Part shown: piece after piece, positions 1-4,786 of the stretch | Layout of the letters: the number at the start of each line of letters is the position of its first letter | Numbering within the stretch: position 1 is the first letter of the stretch | DNA from: an uncultured Eubacterium sp. | GTDB lineage: Bacteria > Bacillota_A > Clostridia > Lachnospirales > Lachnospiraceae | DNA: 6,941 bases | Direction of reading: 5' to 3' | NCBI GenBank assembly: GCA_948759685.1 | Contig: CAQBGY010000168.1 | Location: forward strand, 1 to 6,941 | The notes under the pieces: model-generated | Databases searched by the model: none | Told to the model about the DNA's origin: nothing | Seen by the model: the letters and a program-made list of their open reading frames with translations, nothing else | Position numbers and translations under genes: made by a program

Positions 1-91
1 TTTTCCTTACCATATCGGTTAAAGAGATATAATCATCTTCTTCAATCTGTAAGACCTGTATCTCTGTTCCGTCAACATTTAGTTTTCCCAT
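1..91 (-). CDS. KilA-N domain protein, N-terminal fragment (runs off left edge)
   Basis: Only the first 30 codons are in the window. The protein begins MGKLNVDGTEIQVL and reaches DDYISLTDMVRK, a sequence that resembles the opening strand and helix of the KilA-N DNA-binding domain found in phage antirepressors and in regulators on mobile elements. The ATG at 91-89 is preceded by an AAAGGA ribosome site about 8 bases upstream. The gene follows the M24 peptidase-like stop codon by 24 bases on the same strand, so it probably closes the same operon. The rest of the protein lies outside the window, so its C-terminal partner domain and function cannot be judged. The family call rests on a short match. 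Confidence 0.6.
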   Translation of the reverse strand, partial: MGKLNVDGTEIQVLQIEEDDYISLTDMVRK

Positions 92-115
92 ATAAAATCC
101 TTTCATCTATGCGGT

Positions 116-859
116 CTATAATTGTATTAACTTTCCGTTATCAAAATAATAGATATCTTCTCTTTTATATCCATATTTGGAATCAGGAAGACTGATGTGC
201 GGTTCAAAGGTAAACATTTTAACATCTGATAATCTTTGATGGTTTCCCTTTTCGGTATATATTCTGTCATTTTTGTTTTTCACAATGGAATGTCCAAGGT
301 TGCCAAGAAAATCCAAGTTAAGAAATCCTTTTTTTACAATAACATCATTCATGAGATAATATAATTCTTCAAATGTCATGTCCGGCGTTGCGACATCAAT
401 TAGAGTTTTATGCAGATATTCTTCCATCTGCAATCCGCTGCGCCACTCGTTATTTCTTATTTTGTCAGTTTTATCACATAAAATGCCATTTTCAAATACA
501 AGCGTTCTTGCATAATCCCCCCAAATGTTATTCTTTTGAGGACTTAAATCAATCGTAATAATATCATTTTCCTGTATGATTCTATTTGTCACTTTATAAT
601 CTTTGCCTGATACGGAAACAGCAGTTTCATCTCCCGCAAAAACAAACGCACCAACATCCCAATACCAAAAGGAATCCGTGCCATGTTCCAACAAATAATT
701 TTCGCACAATGCTTTCATATCCGCTAGATTCATCCCGACTTTAATTATGCCAGCAACATACTTTATTGCTGCCCGATTTAGGTTTTGCATTTCCAAATAT
801 AAGTCAAGCGTTTCCTTTGCCACGCTATATCCATTGAATAAATGCTGTTTTGTCATCAC
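116..859 (-). CDS. M24-family metallopeptidase-like protein (Xaa-Pro aminopeptidase / methionine aminopeptidase fold)
   Basis: This 247-residue protein carries a recognisable pita-bread (M24) metal-binding set: Asp104 in IDLSPQ, Asp115 in GDYART, His190 in LGHSI, Glu219 in FTFEPH and Glu234 in YKREDIYYF. In the family these five residues hold two metal ions that activate water for removal of an N-terminal residue or for related C-N hydrolysis. The protein is about the length of a single catalytic domain and lacks the N-terminal creatinase-like domain of long aminopeptidase P enzymes. No signal peptide or membrane segment is visible, so it should be cytoplasmic. The start is either GTG at 859 or ATG at 856; an AAAGGCAGGG ribosome site at 876-867 fits both. 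The 5' end overlaps the GNAT gene by about 32-35 bases, which suggests translational coupling. The substrate cannot be predicted, and the usual HExP stretch after the catalytic His is not conserved. Confidence 0.82.
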   Translation of the reverse strand: MMTKQHLFNGYSVAKETLDLYLEMQNLNRAAIKYVAGIIKVGMNLADMKALCENYLLEHGTDSFWYWDVGAFVFAGDETAVSVSGKDYKVTNRIIQENDIITIDLSPQKNNIWGDYARTLVFENGILCDKTDKIRNNEWRSGLQMEEYLHKTLIDVATPDMTFEELYYLMNDVIVKKGFLNLDFLGNLGHSIVKNKNDRIYTEKGNHQRLSDVKMFTFEPHISLPDSKYGYKREDIYYFDNGKLIQL

Positions 860-1259
860 TGTTGTACCCTGCCTTTCTGTAAAAATCCAATGTACTTATT
901 TCCTTAGAACCTGTGAGAAGCATCATTTTATAGCAGTTTTCTTTTATGGCAATCTCTTTTGCATAGTTTAGGCATTGCGTTGCCAGTCCTCTTTTTCTAA
1001 ACTTTTCATCCGTTATCACATTTTCAATAAAAGCATACGGCTGCTGGTTGTGCGTCAGGTTAGGAATGATAACACAGACACAGGAAGATACGATTTTTCC
1101 ATTTTCCTCTGCAACAATCACATGATGATTTTTATCCTGAAAAATGGTATCCCAAATCTGCAATAGTTCTGCGGTCTTTTCCGGCATGGGATTATTATGT
1201 AGCTGCATATACAATCTTAATAAACCCTCTAAATCATTTTTTTCTATTTCTCTAACCAT
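825..1259 (-). CDS. GNAT-family N-acetyltransferase
   Basis: The protein (144 residues from the ATG at 1259) shows the GNAT pattern. It has an N-terminal VREIEKNDLEGLLRLY strand-helix, a central VIVAEENGKIVSS strand pair, and the acetyl-CoA pyrophosphate-binding motif A, ENVITDEKFRKRGLA, with R-x-x-G-x-A. The C-terminal DFYRKAGY motif B follows. It should transfer an acetyl group from acetyl-CoA to an amine; the acceptor is unknown. A second in-frame ATG lies at 1268, but the AGGAAAGG ribosome site abuts that codon with no spacing and sits 9 bases before the ATG at 1259, so 1259 is preferred. The gene starts 46 bases after the pyrophosphatase-like gene and overlaps the next gene. A drug-modifying or protein-modifying role is possible but not shown. 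Confidence 0.88.
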   Translation of the reverse strand: MVREIEKNDLEGLLRLYMQLHNNPMPEKTAELLQIWDTIFQDKNHHVIVAEENGKIVSSCVCVIIPNLTHNQQPYAFIENVITDEKFRKRGLATQCLNYAKEIAIKENCYKMMLLTGSKEISTLDFYRKAGYNSDDKTAFIQWI

Positions 1260-1305
1260 ACGGGGCATCCTTTCCTATTCCATAAATACCAATTGCAATT
1301 TAATA

Positions 1306-1659
1306 TTATTTATACAATTTCCCATAGAAAAACTGCTCTTGAAATGAAATGTCACCTAATATTTTCTCTTCTGCAATATCTTCTCCATTCAAAGACACAA
1401 TCCACTTATCCTCCACATCGTCAAAACGATGCCATACTGCGACTACTTTGCCACGAAAACTCTTTAGCGGTTTATTTGTTCCAAATATATAAACATCTTG
1501 TTCTGCTCCATCACCGGCAAGTACATTATTTACATATCCATAATTGATTGGATAAATCATCTCCGAATGACGAGGATGAGCGGTGCCTAATGGTCTGTCA
1601 ACAGTTCCGTCTACCATTTTCCCAATAATATGGCTGTAATCCGGTTCATCTGCTTCCAT
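1306..1659 (-). CDS. Short inorganic pyrophosphatase-like protein
   Basis: This 117-residue protein has the family I pyrophosphatase strand YPINYGYV (residues 36-43), followed by AGDGAEQDVYIFG (48-60), which lines up with the classic signature D-x-D-P-x-D-V. The first and last Asp are present (Asp50, Asp55), but the middle one is Ala52. In the E. coli enzyme that position is Asp67, a proposed general base. The protein is also much shorter than canonical enzymes of about 175 residues. Similar short proteins in Clostridia are often annotated as pyrophosphatases, but hydrolysis of pyrophosphate is not assured; another phosphate-ester substrate is possible. The ATG at 1659 has no good ribosome site and lies 49 bases inside the NUDIX gene, so translation probably depends on NUDIX translation by coupling or frameshifting. 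Confidence 0.78.
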   Translation of the reverse strand: MEADEPDYSHIIGKMVDGTVDRPLGTAHPRHSEMIYPINYGYVNNVLAGDGAEQDVYIFGTNKPLKSFRGKVVAVWHRFDDVEDKWIVSLNGEDIAEEKILGDISFQEQFFYGKLYK

Positions 1660-2162
1660 AACACAAAAAAATAGTCCAATGTCTGCACAAGCTTCTTGTT
1701 TTCATATAACTTTCTAATCTCAGAAACTGTCATCCATTTACAGTCAGCAACTTCATCCGTTGTTGCATCTTCCAAATGCAGGTCTCCATCGTATTCAAAA
1801 AGCCATACATCCATAATATCATTAAATTCTTTGCATTCATATTTAACATCAGTGCCTCGGATTTTAGTAAAAAGGAGTTTTCCGGCTTCGGGTTGTAAAT
1901 CCAGTCCCACTTCTTCCTTTACTTCTCTAAGTGCTCCGTCAATACTGCTTTCCCCCATCAAAACAGAACCTCCAACGCACTCCCACATAAGCGGAAATGT
2001 TGGTCTGCTAACTGAACGTTGGGAAATGAGATATTCCCCTTTGCAATTTCGTATCCATACATGCACTACCAAATGGTAGAAACCGTTTGGAATCTTTTCT
2101 CCTCGAATCTGCTCTTTTCCTGACTTTTCTCTATATTTTGTATACAAGTCCCATTTTTCCAT
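1611..2162 (-). CDS. NUDIX hydrolase
   Basis: The 183-residue protein has a complete Nudix box: Gly65, five residues, Glu71, seven residues, then REVKEEVGL at 79-87. Glu80, Glu83 and Glu84 are the expected metal ligands and base. The N-terminal part (EKWDLYTKY, GEKIPNGFYHLVVHVWI) resembles the IPP-isomerase-like NUDIX subgroup. These enzymes cleave nucleoside or other diphosphate linkages; the substrate cannot be read from the sequence. It is the first gene of the minus-strand operon. A GGAGG ribosome site at 2180-2176 lies 13 bases before the ATG, slightly far. The NUDIX fold should end near residue 166; the last 17 residues (VLWKQMNRITAILLGKW) are read in a frame that overlaps the pyrophosphatase-like gene and may be a non-conserved tail. 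Confidence 0.92.
   Translation of the reverse strand: MEKWDLYTKYREKSGKEQIRGEKIPNGFYHLVVHVWIRNCKGEYLISQRSVSRPTFPLMWECVGGSVLMGESSIDGALREVKEEVGLDLQPEAGKLLFTKIRGTDVKYECKEFNDIMDVWLFEYDGDLHLEDATTDEVADCKWMTVSEIRKLYENKKLVQTLDYFFVLWKQMNRITAILLGKW
1665..1671 (-). other. Candidate -1 ribosomal slippery heptamer (U_UUU_UUU)
   Basis: On the minus strand seven consecutive T fall as T_TTT_TTT in the NUDIX frame (end of Tyr164, then Phe165 and Phe166). A -1 slip here enters the pyrophosphatase-like frame through Cys-Val and then its Met1, with no stop between, giving a NUDIX-pyrophosphatase-like fusion. The same run could instead reflect a lost T in a formerly fused gene or a sequencing homopolymer error. 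No stimulatory structure was identified. Confidence 0.35.
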
Positions 2163-2209
2163 ATTTTTATATATTCCTCCAAAATCTATAAGCTATCTGC
2201 TACAAACCT

Positions 2210-2218
2210 ATCATAACA
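2210..2218 (-). promoter_or_regulatory. Possible extended -10 promoter of the NUDIX operon
   Basis: The minus strand reads TGTTATGAT, an extended -10 (TGn plus TATGAT, one mismatch from TATAAT), about 48 bases before the NUDIX ATG. No good -35 box lies at the usual distance, which extended -10 promoters tolerate. It is the best candidate in the gap between relaxase and operon, but weak on its own. Confidence 0.35.
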
Positions 2219-2253
2219 TATTTTTCAATATTCATCATTAAAAAACTGTTATG

Positions 2254-2301
2254 TAAGAGCAAGGATTGAAATATTATCTTGCACTTCGGTCCTTGCTCTT
2301 A
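2254..2301. repeat. 12-bp perfect inverted repeat, possible relaxase terminator or element-end site
   Basis: TAAGAGCAAGGA (2254-2265) and TCCTTGCTCTTA (2290-2301) are exact reverse complements around a 24-base loop. Read on the minus strand, the stem follows the relaxase stop (2348) by about 45 bases and is followed, after about 9 further bases, by a run of six T at 2245-2240. It could therefore terminate relaxase transcription and insulate the NUDIX operon. The gap before the T-run makes it a poor intrinsic terminator. An attachment-site or protein-binding role is the alternative. The rest of the 185-base gap shows only the operon promoter candidate. Confidence 0.55.
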
Positions 2302-2347
2302 ACCGTCATTTGTTGCTGGCAATCTGTCGTTCTCTTTGGCGGATTTT

Positions 2348-3823
2348 TCAACCGCTCAAGCACACTTTGCCTATCCTGTTTTTGATTGTCCTTTCCGTAA
2401 ATTTTTCCCATTCAGCCTCTTGTTCCCTATAAGCAATATAAGCACTATGAGATTTATGGTAAATCCGATAAAAATTCTGCACATTCTGATAACCATATCT
2501 TCTAACAATGCCGGACAAGCCGATTTTTAAGATGTCAATCTCCTCATTTTTACGGTGAATTTTGCTTTGCAGTTCACCTTTCTTGGTAAATTTCGCAAGT
2601 CCTTTTAGGGCATCACGCTCAAGTTCCAAAGCATTGCGTTCTTTTTCTGCCTCAAAAATAATCTTATTCTGTCGTTTCAGTTCCTTGTAAATCTTAAACA
2701 GCTTTGGATAGGCGGTTGCTTCGGCAGACATAATAGGTTTGGGCGGTATCTTCGGTTTGGTCTGTGCTTCCTTTTCGGATGGTTGGCGGACAGGTTCTTG
2801 CACAGGCATCTGCGGTTGTATCTGCTCTGTATCAAAGAGTTTTGCAGACAGTTCCCTTGCTTTTTGCAGCACCTTTGAAATCAGCATTGCCAATACTGCA
2901 ACTGCACTCATGAGGATTGTTCCAAACCGTTCCGGCTGACTGCCGAATAAATCAATAGATTCTTTGATGCGGTCAGAGATGTACTCTTTTTTTATCTGTT
3001 GTATCTCTGTTTCTGCCACGCCGCTTACAATCGCCCTGTCAACTTCACGATTCCAACGCATACAGTATTCGTTGTCCGTCTGTATCTGTTCCGCTTTCGG
3101 ATTATTTTTCCCTATCTTCTTAGTGGCAAGATACAGACCGTTTTCGTTAAAAACGTGCAGTTTCTCTTTGTCGTTCTTTACCAAAGTATTGATAAGGTCT
3201 GTATAAAAATGCTTTACCTCGTCCACAAACTCGTCCTGCTTGAACAGCTTATTCTTGGCGGTAAAAAGATTCCGCTCATATATCTCACCTTTTTTCACAA
3301 TCTTACAGCCTTTGCGGACATTTCCGTTTTCGTCAAGTATCTCTTTTTTGGTGCGGACATGTTTTCCCTGCTCATCATAGAACATATTCCTTGTTGCAGT
3401 CTTTTCTATGGGTTCAGGCAATCTCTCCCTCTCTGAAAAAATAAGGTGGATATGGTAGTTTGTTTTTCGTTTGTTATGGTGCAGAGCCGATACGCACTCC
3501 ACACCGTACTTTTCCTTAAAGCGGTCTGTGAACAACTGTAAAAGTTTGTCTGGCTCATAGAGATTCGGGAAAGATTCCGGCAGGGCAATGATAAATTCCC
3601 TCGCCTCGATACATTCCCCCTCTGTGCCGCTTTTTTGAAATTCCTGCTGATTGAATCTTGCAAGCTCCGTCCAATAATAGCGGTCTGTCGTTTCATAGAC
3701 TGCATACAGGTTTTCCTGTTTTGCATGGTTGGATATATAAGTGATTCTGCCCCTGACATCAAGCAGCTTGCTCATGCGGATAAATGATTGCCTTTGTATT
3801 GTGCTTTGTCCTCCCTCCTGCAA
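2348..3823 (-). CDS. MobA/MobL-type relaxase (mobilization nuclease)
   Basis: The N-terminal part is a relaxase domain. It has the conserved opening SFIRMSKL...GRITYIS (13-31) and the metal-binding histidine cluster HHNKRKTNYHIHLIF, with His116, His124 and His126 (numbering from the TTG at 3823). Tyr residues at 29, 40 and 49-50 are nucleophile candidates. Relaxases of this class cut one strand at oriT, stay covalently bound and pilot the DNA during transfer. A hydrophobic stretch at 301-319 could touch the membrane; a Pro/Gln-rich linker (336-364) and a charged coiled-coil-like segment (about 374-435) follow. The start is uncertain. TTG at 3823 has no ribosome site, a strong GGAGGGAGGA lies just inside it, ATA at 3799 has ideal spacing, and the first ATG (3775) has only a distant AAAGG. 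No MobC-like or coupling-protein gene is adjacent, so a helper conjugative system is needed. Confidence 0.88.
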   Translation of the reverse strand: MQEGGQSTIQRQSFIRMSKLLDVRGRITYISNHAKQENLYAVYETTDRYYWTELARFNQQEFQKSGTEGECIEAREFIIALPESFPNLYEPDKLLQLFTDRFKEKYGVECVSALHHNKRKTNYHIHLIFSERERLPEPIEKTATRNMFYDEQGKHVRTKKEILDENGNVRKGCKIVKKGEIYERNLFTAKNKLFKQDEFVDEVKHFYTDLINTLVKNDKEKLHVFNENGLYLATKKIGKNNPKAEQIQTDNEYCMRWNREVDRAIVSGVAETEIQQIKKEYISDRIKESIDLFGSQPERFGTILMSAVAVLAMLISKVLQKARELSAKLFDTEQIQPQMPVQEPVRQPSEKEAQTKPKIPPKPIMSAEATAYPKLFKIYKELKRQNKIIFEAEKERNALELERDALKGLAKFTKKGELQSKIHRKNEEIDILKIGLSGIVRRYGYQNVQNFYRIYHKSHSAYIAYREQEAEWEKFTERTIKNRIGKVCLSG

Positions 3824-3867
3824 ATGGCAGTAGCGGATGCGCGAAAGCGGAGAGGGCGGCGGTTCTC

Positions 3868-3970
3868 ACAAATGCAGCAGCATTTGTAATTCACGCTTGC
3901 GTGAATTTGCTCCCTGCAAGGGCGAAATCCCCATTGCATAAACGAAGTTTGTGCAATGGGTGTATTTCGC
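3868..3970. other. Probable origin of transfer (oriT): three consecutive hairpins
   Basis: Three perfect or near-perfect hairpins stand end to end just upstream of the relaxase. ACAAATGC/GCATTTGT (3868-3887) is 8 bp with loop AGCA. AATTCACGC/GCGTGAATT (3888-3907) is 9 bp with spacer TT. A tiered 49-base hairpin spans 3922-3970: outer GCGAAAT/ATTTCGC, middle CCCATTGCA/TGCAATGGG, inner AAAC/GTTT with loop GAA. A small CCCT-GCA-AGGG stem (3912-3922) abuts the last. Dense inverted repeats directly in front of a relaxase gene are typical of the oriT the enzyme recognises. The exact nick site cannot be assigned from sequence. This stretch has higher GC than its right flank, and I see no real gene in it. 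Confidence 0.65.
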
Positions 3971-3990
3971 TCTCAAACGCCGAGGGCTTT

Positions 3991-4011
3991 AAGAGAAGGT
4001 AATATTCTCTT
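3991..4011. repeat. Small inverted repeat between oriT and iterons
   Basis: AAGAGAA (3991-3997) and TTCTCTT (4005-4011) form a 7-bp perfect stem with a 7-base loop. It follows the three oriT hairpins by 20 bases and may belong to the same relaxosome-binding region. No T-run follows on either strand to suggest a terminator. Confidence 0.4.
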
Positions 4012-4047
4012 GAAACTGTTCGGATTATGCCGGTAAAATCAGCCGCC

Positions 4048-4156
4048 ATGATAGCAAAAAATGCTGTCATCTGCCTTAGAATGCCATCATTGTGATAGCA
4101 AAAAGTGCTGCCACTTATGATAGTAAAAAGTGCAACCTTGATAGCAAAAAAGTAAT
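4048..4156. repeat. Four iteron-like repeats (TGATAGCAAAAAGTGC)
   Basis: Copies begin at 4049 (TGATAGCAAAAAATGCTG), 4093 (TGATAGCAAAAAGTGCTG), 4118 (TGATAGTAAAAAGTGC) and 4139 (TGATAGCAAAAAAGT). Start-to-start distances are 44, 25 and 21 bases, about two or four helical turns. The first copy is also a quasi-palindrome: ATGATAGC and GCTGTCAT pair over 8 bp with one G-T. The second copy keeps most of this with a G-C outer pair in place of A-T. Such iterons usually bind a replication initiator or a relaxosome/excision protein. No replication initiator gene is in the window, so the binding protein is unknown. Confidence 0.7.
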
Positions 4157-4167
4157 ATCTAAAATGT

Positions 4168-4303
4168 CAGTTAAATTTTTGCAGCAATCTTACATCACAT
4201 TGAAAATGACGCCCGAAACATCTGTTGAATTTTTTAACTGAATATACCAAAACAAGTTGATTTTTTCAGTTGGCTGTTCCAAAATTAACTTATTTTTTCA
4301 ACT
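4168..4303. repeat. Cluster of GTTRA half-sites around T-runs
   Basis: GTTRA or its complement TYAAC occurs at 4170-4174, 4224-4228, 4234-4238, 4256-4260, 4285-4289 and 4298-4302, each beside a run of five or six T. Full copies read like TGTTGAATTTTTTAACTGA (4223-4241) and AGTTGATTTTTTCAGTTG (4255-4272). The last copy is in the opposite orientation. Copies 2-4 are about 30-32 bases apart, roughly three helical turns. The pattern suits an array of binding sites for a small DNA-bending protein such as the excisionase-like product encoded next door, but the ligand is a guess. No gene is supported here. Confidence 0.5.
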
Positions 4304-4332
4304 CACTTTTTCCGCTTTCCCCAAATTTCCGC

Positions 4333-4361
4333 TTGTACCAAAAGGAAGCACATGATATAAT
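4333..4361 (+). promoter_or_regulatory. Promoter of candidate small RNA
   Basis: A perfect TATAAT (4356-4361) lies exactly 17 bases after TTGTAC (4333-4338), which matches only the TTG of the -35 consensus. Transcription would start near G4368. The only plus-strand feature it can serve is the structured stretch that ends in a terminator at 4435. Confidence 0.5.
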
Positions 4362-4367
4362 TTATTT

Positions 4368-4435
4368 GCGTGTAGGTATATCATGGCTTCGGTCTGATAC
4401 ATACCATTGGGCGGTTTCCTTAGAAGCCGCCTTTT
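4368..4435 (+). ncRNA. Candidate structured small RNA, about 68 nt
   Basis: Between a TATAAT promoter and a T-run lie two stable hairpins and no open reading frame of note. The 5' hairpin (4375-4405) pairs GGTA with TACC, TATCA with TGATA, and GGC with GTC (one G-U). It has a CA bulge and a single-T bulge and is capped by C(UUCG)G, an exceptionally stable tetraloop common in functional RNAs. The 3' hairpin is an intrinsic terminator. The U-run overlaps the stop codon of the convergent excisionase-like gene, so this RNA ends where that gene ends. On the minus strand the same folds have no T-run after them, which favours the plus strand. The target is unknown. It could act on element mRNAs, or the transcript could simply oppose transcription of the excisionase-like gene. 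Confidence 0.5.
4410..4435 (+). terminator. Intrinsic terminator of the candidate small RNA
   Basis: GGCGGTTTC (4410-4418) pairs with GAAGCCGCC (4423-4431) over 9 bp, including one U-G, around loop CTTA, and is followed by TTTTAT. The T-run is short (four) but the stem is GC-rich at its base. The same stem lies just after the excisionase-like stop on the minus strand, but no T-run follows in that direction. Confidence 0.65.
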
Positions 4436-4664
4436 ATACTGCTGATTTTCTTGTAACAGACTTTACATCATTCTTATCCCGCAGGTTCTTCCCCTCGTTC
4501 ACTTCCATGAACTTCTCCAGTATATCAATTTTGATAAGTACCTTTCTCCCGACTTTGAGGACGGGTAGTTTTCCCCACTCTACAAGGTTTCGCAGGGTAT
4601 TCCTCCCGATACCCGTATAATCGGCAGCTTCTTCAATGGATAGTGCAGTTTTCGTTTTGGTCAT
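4434..4664 (-). CDS. Excisionase-like winged-helix DNA-binding protein
   Basis: The 76-residue basic protein matches the excisionase/MerR-like helix-turn-helix family: LSIEEAADYTGIGRNTLRNL (helix-turn-helix, 8-27), then the wing WGKLPVLKVGRKVLI (30-44) and a C-terminal helix around DILEKFM. In Tn916-like and phage systems such proteins bend DNA and direct the integrase towards excision. A near-ideal AAGGGAGGTGA ribosome site lies 4 bases before the ATG at 4664. A consensus promoter (TTGACA, 17 bases, TATAGT) drives it, and palindromic operators flank that promoter, so tight repression by the divergent XRE gene is expected. The last 15 or so residues (DKNDVKSVTRKSAV) look like a disordered tail. 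A regulatory rather than excision role remains possible. Confidence 0.8.
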   Translation of the reverse strand: MTKTKTALSIEEAADYTGIGRNTLRNLVEWGKLPVLKVGRKVLIKIDILEKFMEVNEGKNLRDKNDVKSVTRKSAV

Positions 4665-4682
4665 TAACTCACCTCCCTTTTA

Positions 4683-4697
4683 ATTGCATAATGCAAT
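4683..4697. promoter_or_regulatory. Operator O1: ATTGCATAATGCAAT palindrome
   Basis: This is a 15-base palindrome with 7-bp arms around a central A. It lies just downstream of the predicted start of transcription of the excisionase-like gene (near 4706), where a bound repressor would block it. It shares its core with two more sites in the same control region. Confidence 0.65.
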
Positions 4698-4712
4698 TTC
4701 GATAGTACGCTT

Positions 4713-4741
4713 ACTATAACGCTTTTATAATCTCTTGTCAA
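4713..4741 (-). promoter_or_regulatory. Promoter of the excisionase-like gene
   Basis: On the minus strand a perfect TTGACA -35 box (4741-4736) is followed after exactly 17 bases by TATAGT (4718-4713). This is the best sigma-A-type promoter in the window. Operator O2 touches its -35 box and O1 lies just after its start point. Confidence 0.8.
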
Positions 4742-4750
4742 GCATTATGC
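4742..4750. promoter_or_regulatory. Operator O2: GCATTATGC core
   Basis: GCATTATGC is the exact reverse complement of the nine-base core of O1 (GCATAATGC). It directly abuts the -35 box of the minus-strand promoter. Its centre is 56 bases from that of O1 and 33 from that of O3. Confidence 0.5.
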
Positions 4751-4771
4751 CAATTCAAAAATCATTTTTAA

Positions 4772-4786
4772 GTTGCATATTGCATT
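4772..4786. promoter_or_regulatory. Operator O3: GTTGCATATTGCATT
   Basis: It matches O1 at 12 of 15 positions and overlaps the -35 box of the plus-strand XRE promoter. The placement suggests autorepression of the XRE gene. Confidence 0.5.

Noticed and set aside
3406..3762. 118-codon minus-strand frame inside the relaxase gene
   Set aside because: It lies wholly within the relaxase coding region in another frame, has no domain and shows low-complexity composition typical of a shadow frame.
3784..4002. 72-codon plus-strand reading frame across the hairpin region
   Set aside because: It is made of inverted-repeat sequence, has no ribosome site and resembles no protein; the hairpins explain the stretch better as oriT.
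4048..4156. CRISPR array
   Set aside because: Only four short, imperfect repeats with uneven spacing of 21-44 bases, no unique spacers of constant length and no cas genes.
4270..4620. 116-codon plus-strand reading frame opposite the excisionase-like gene
   Set aside because: It starts at TTG without a ribosome site and runs antisense through a gene with a clear domain; it also crosses the small-RNA terminator.
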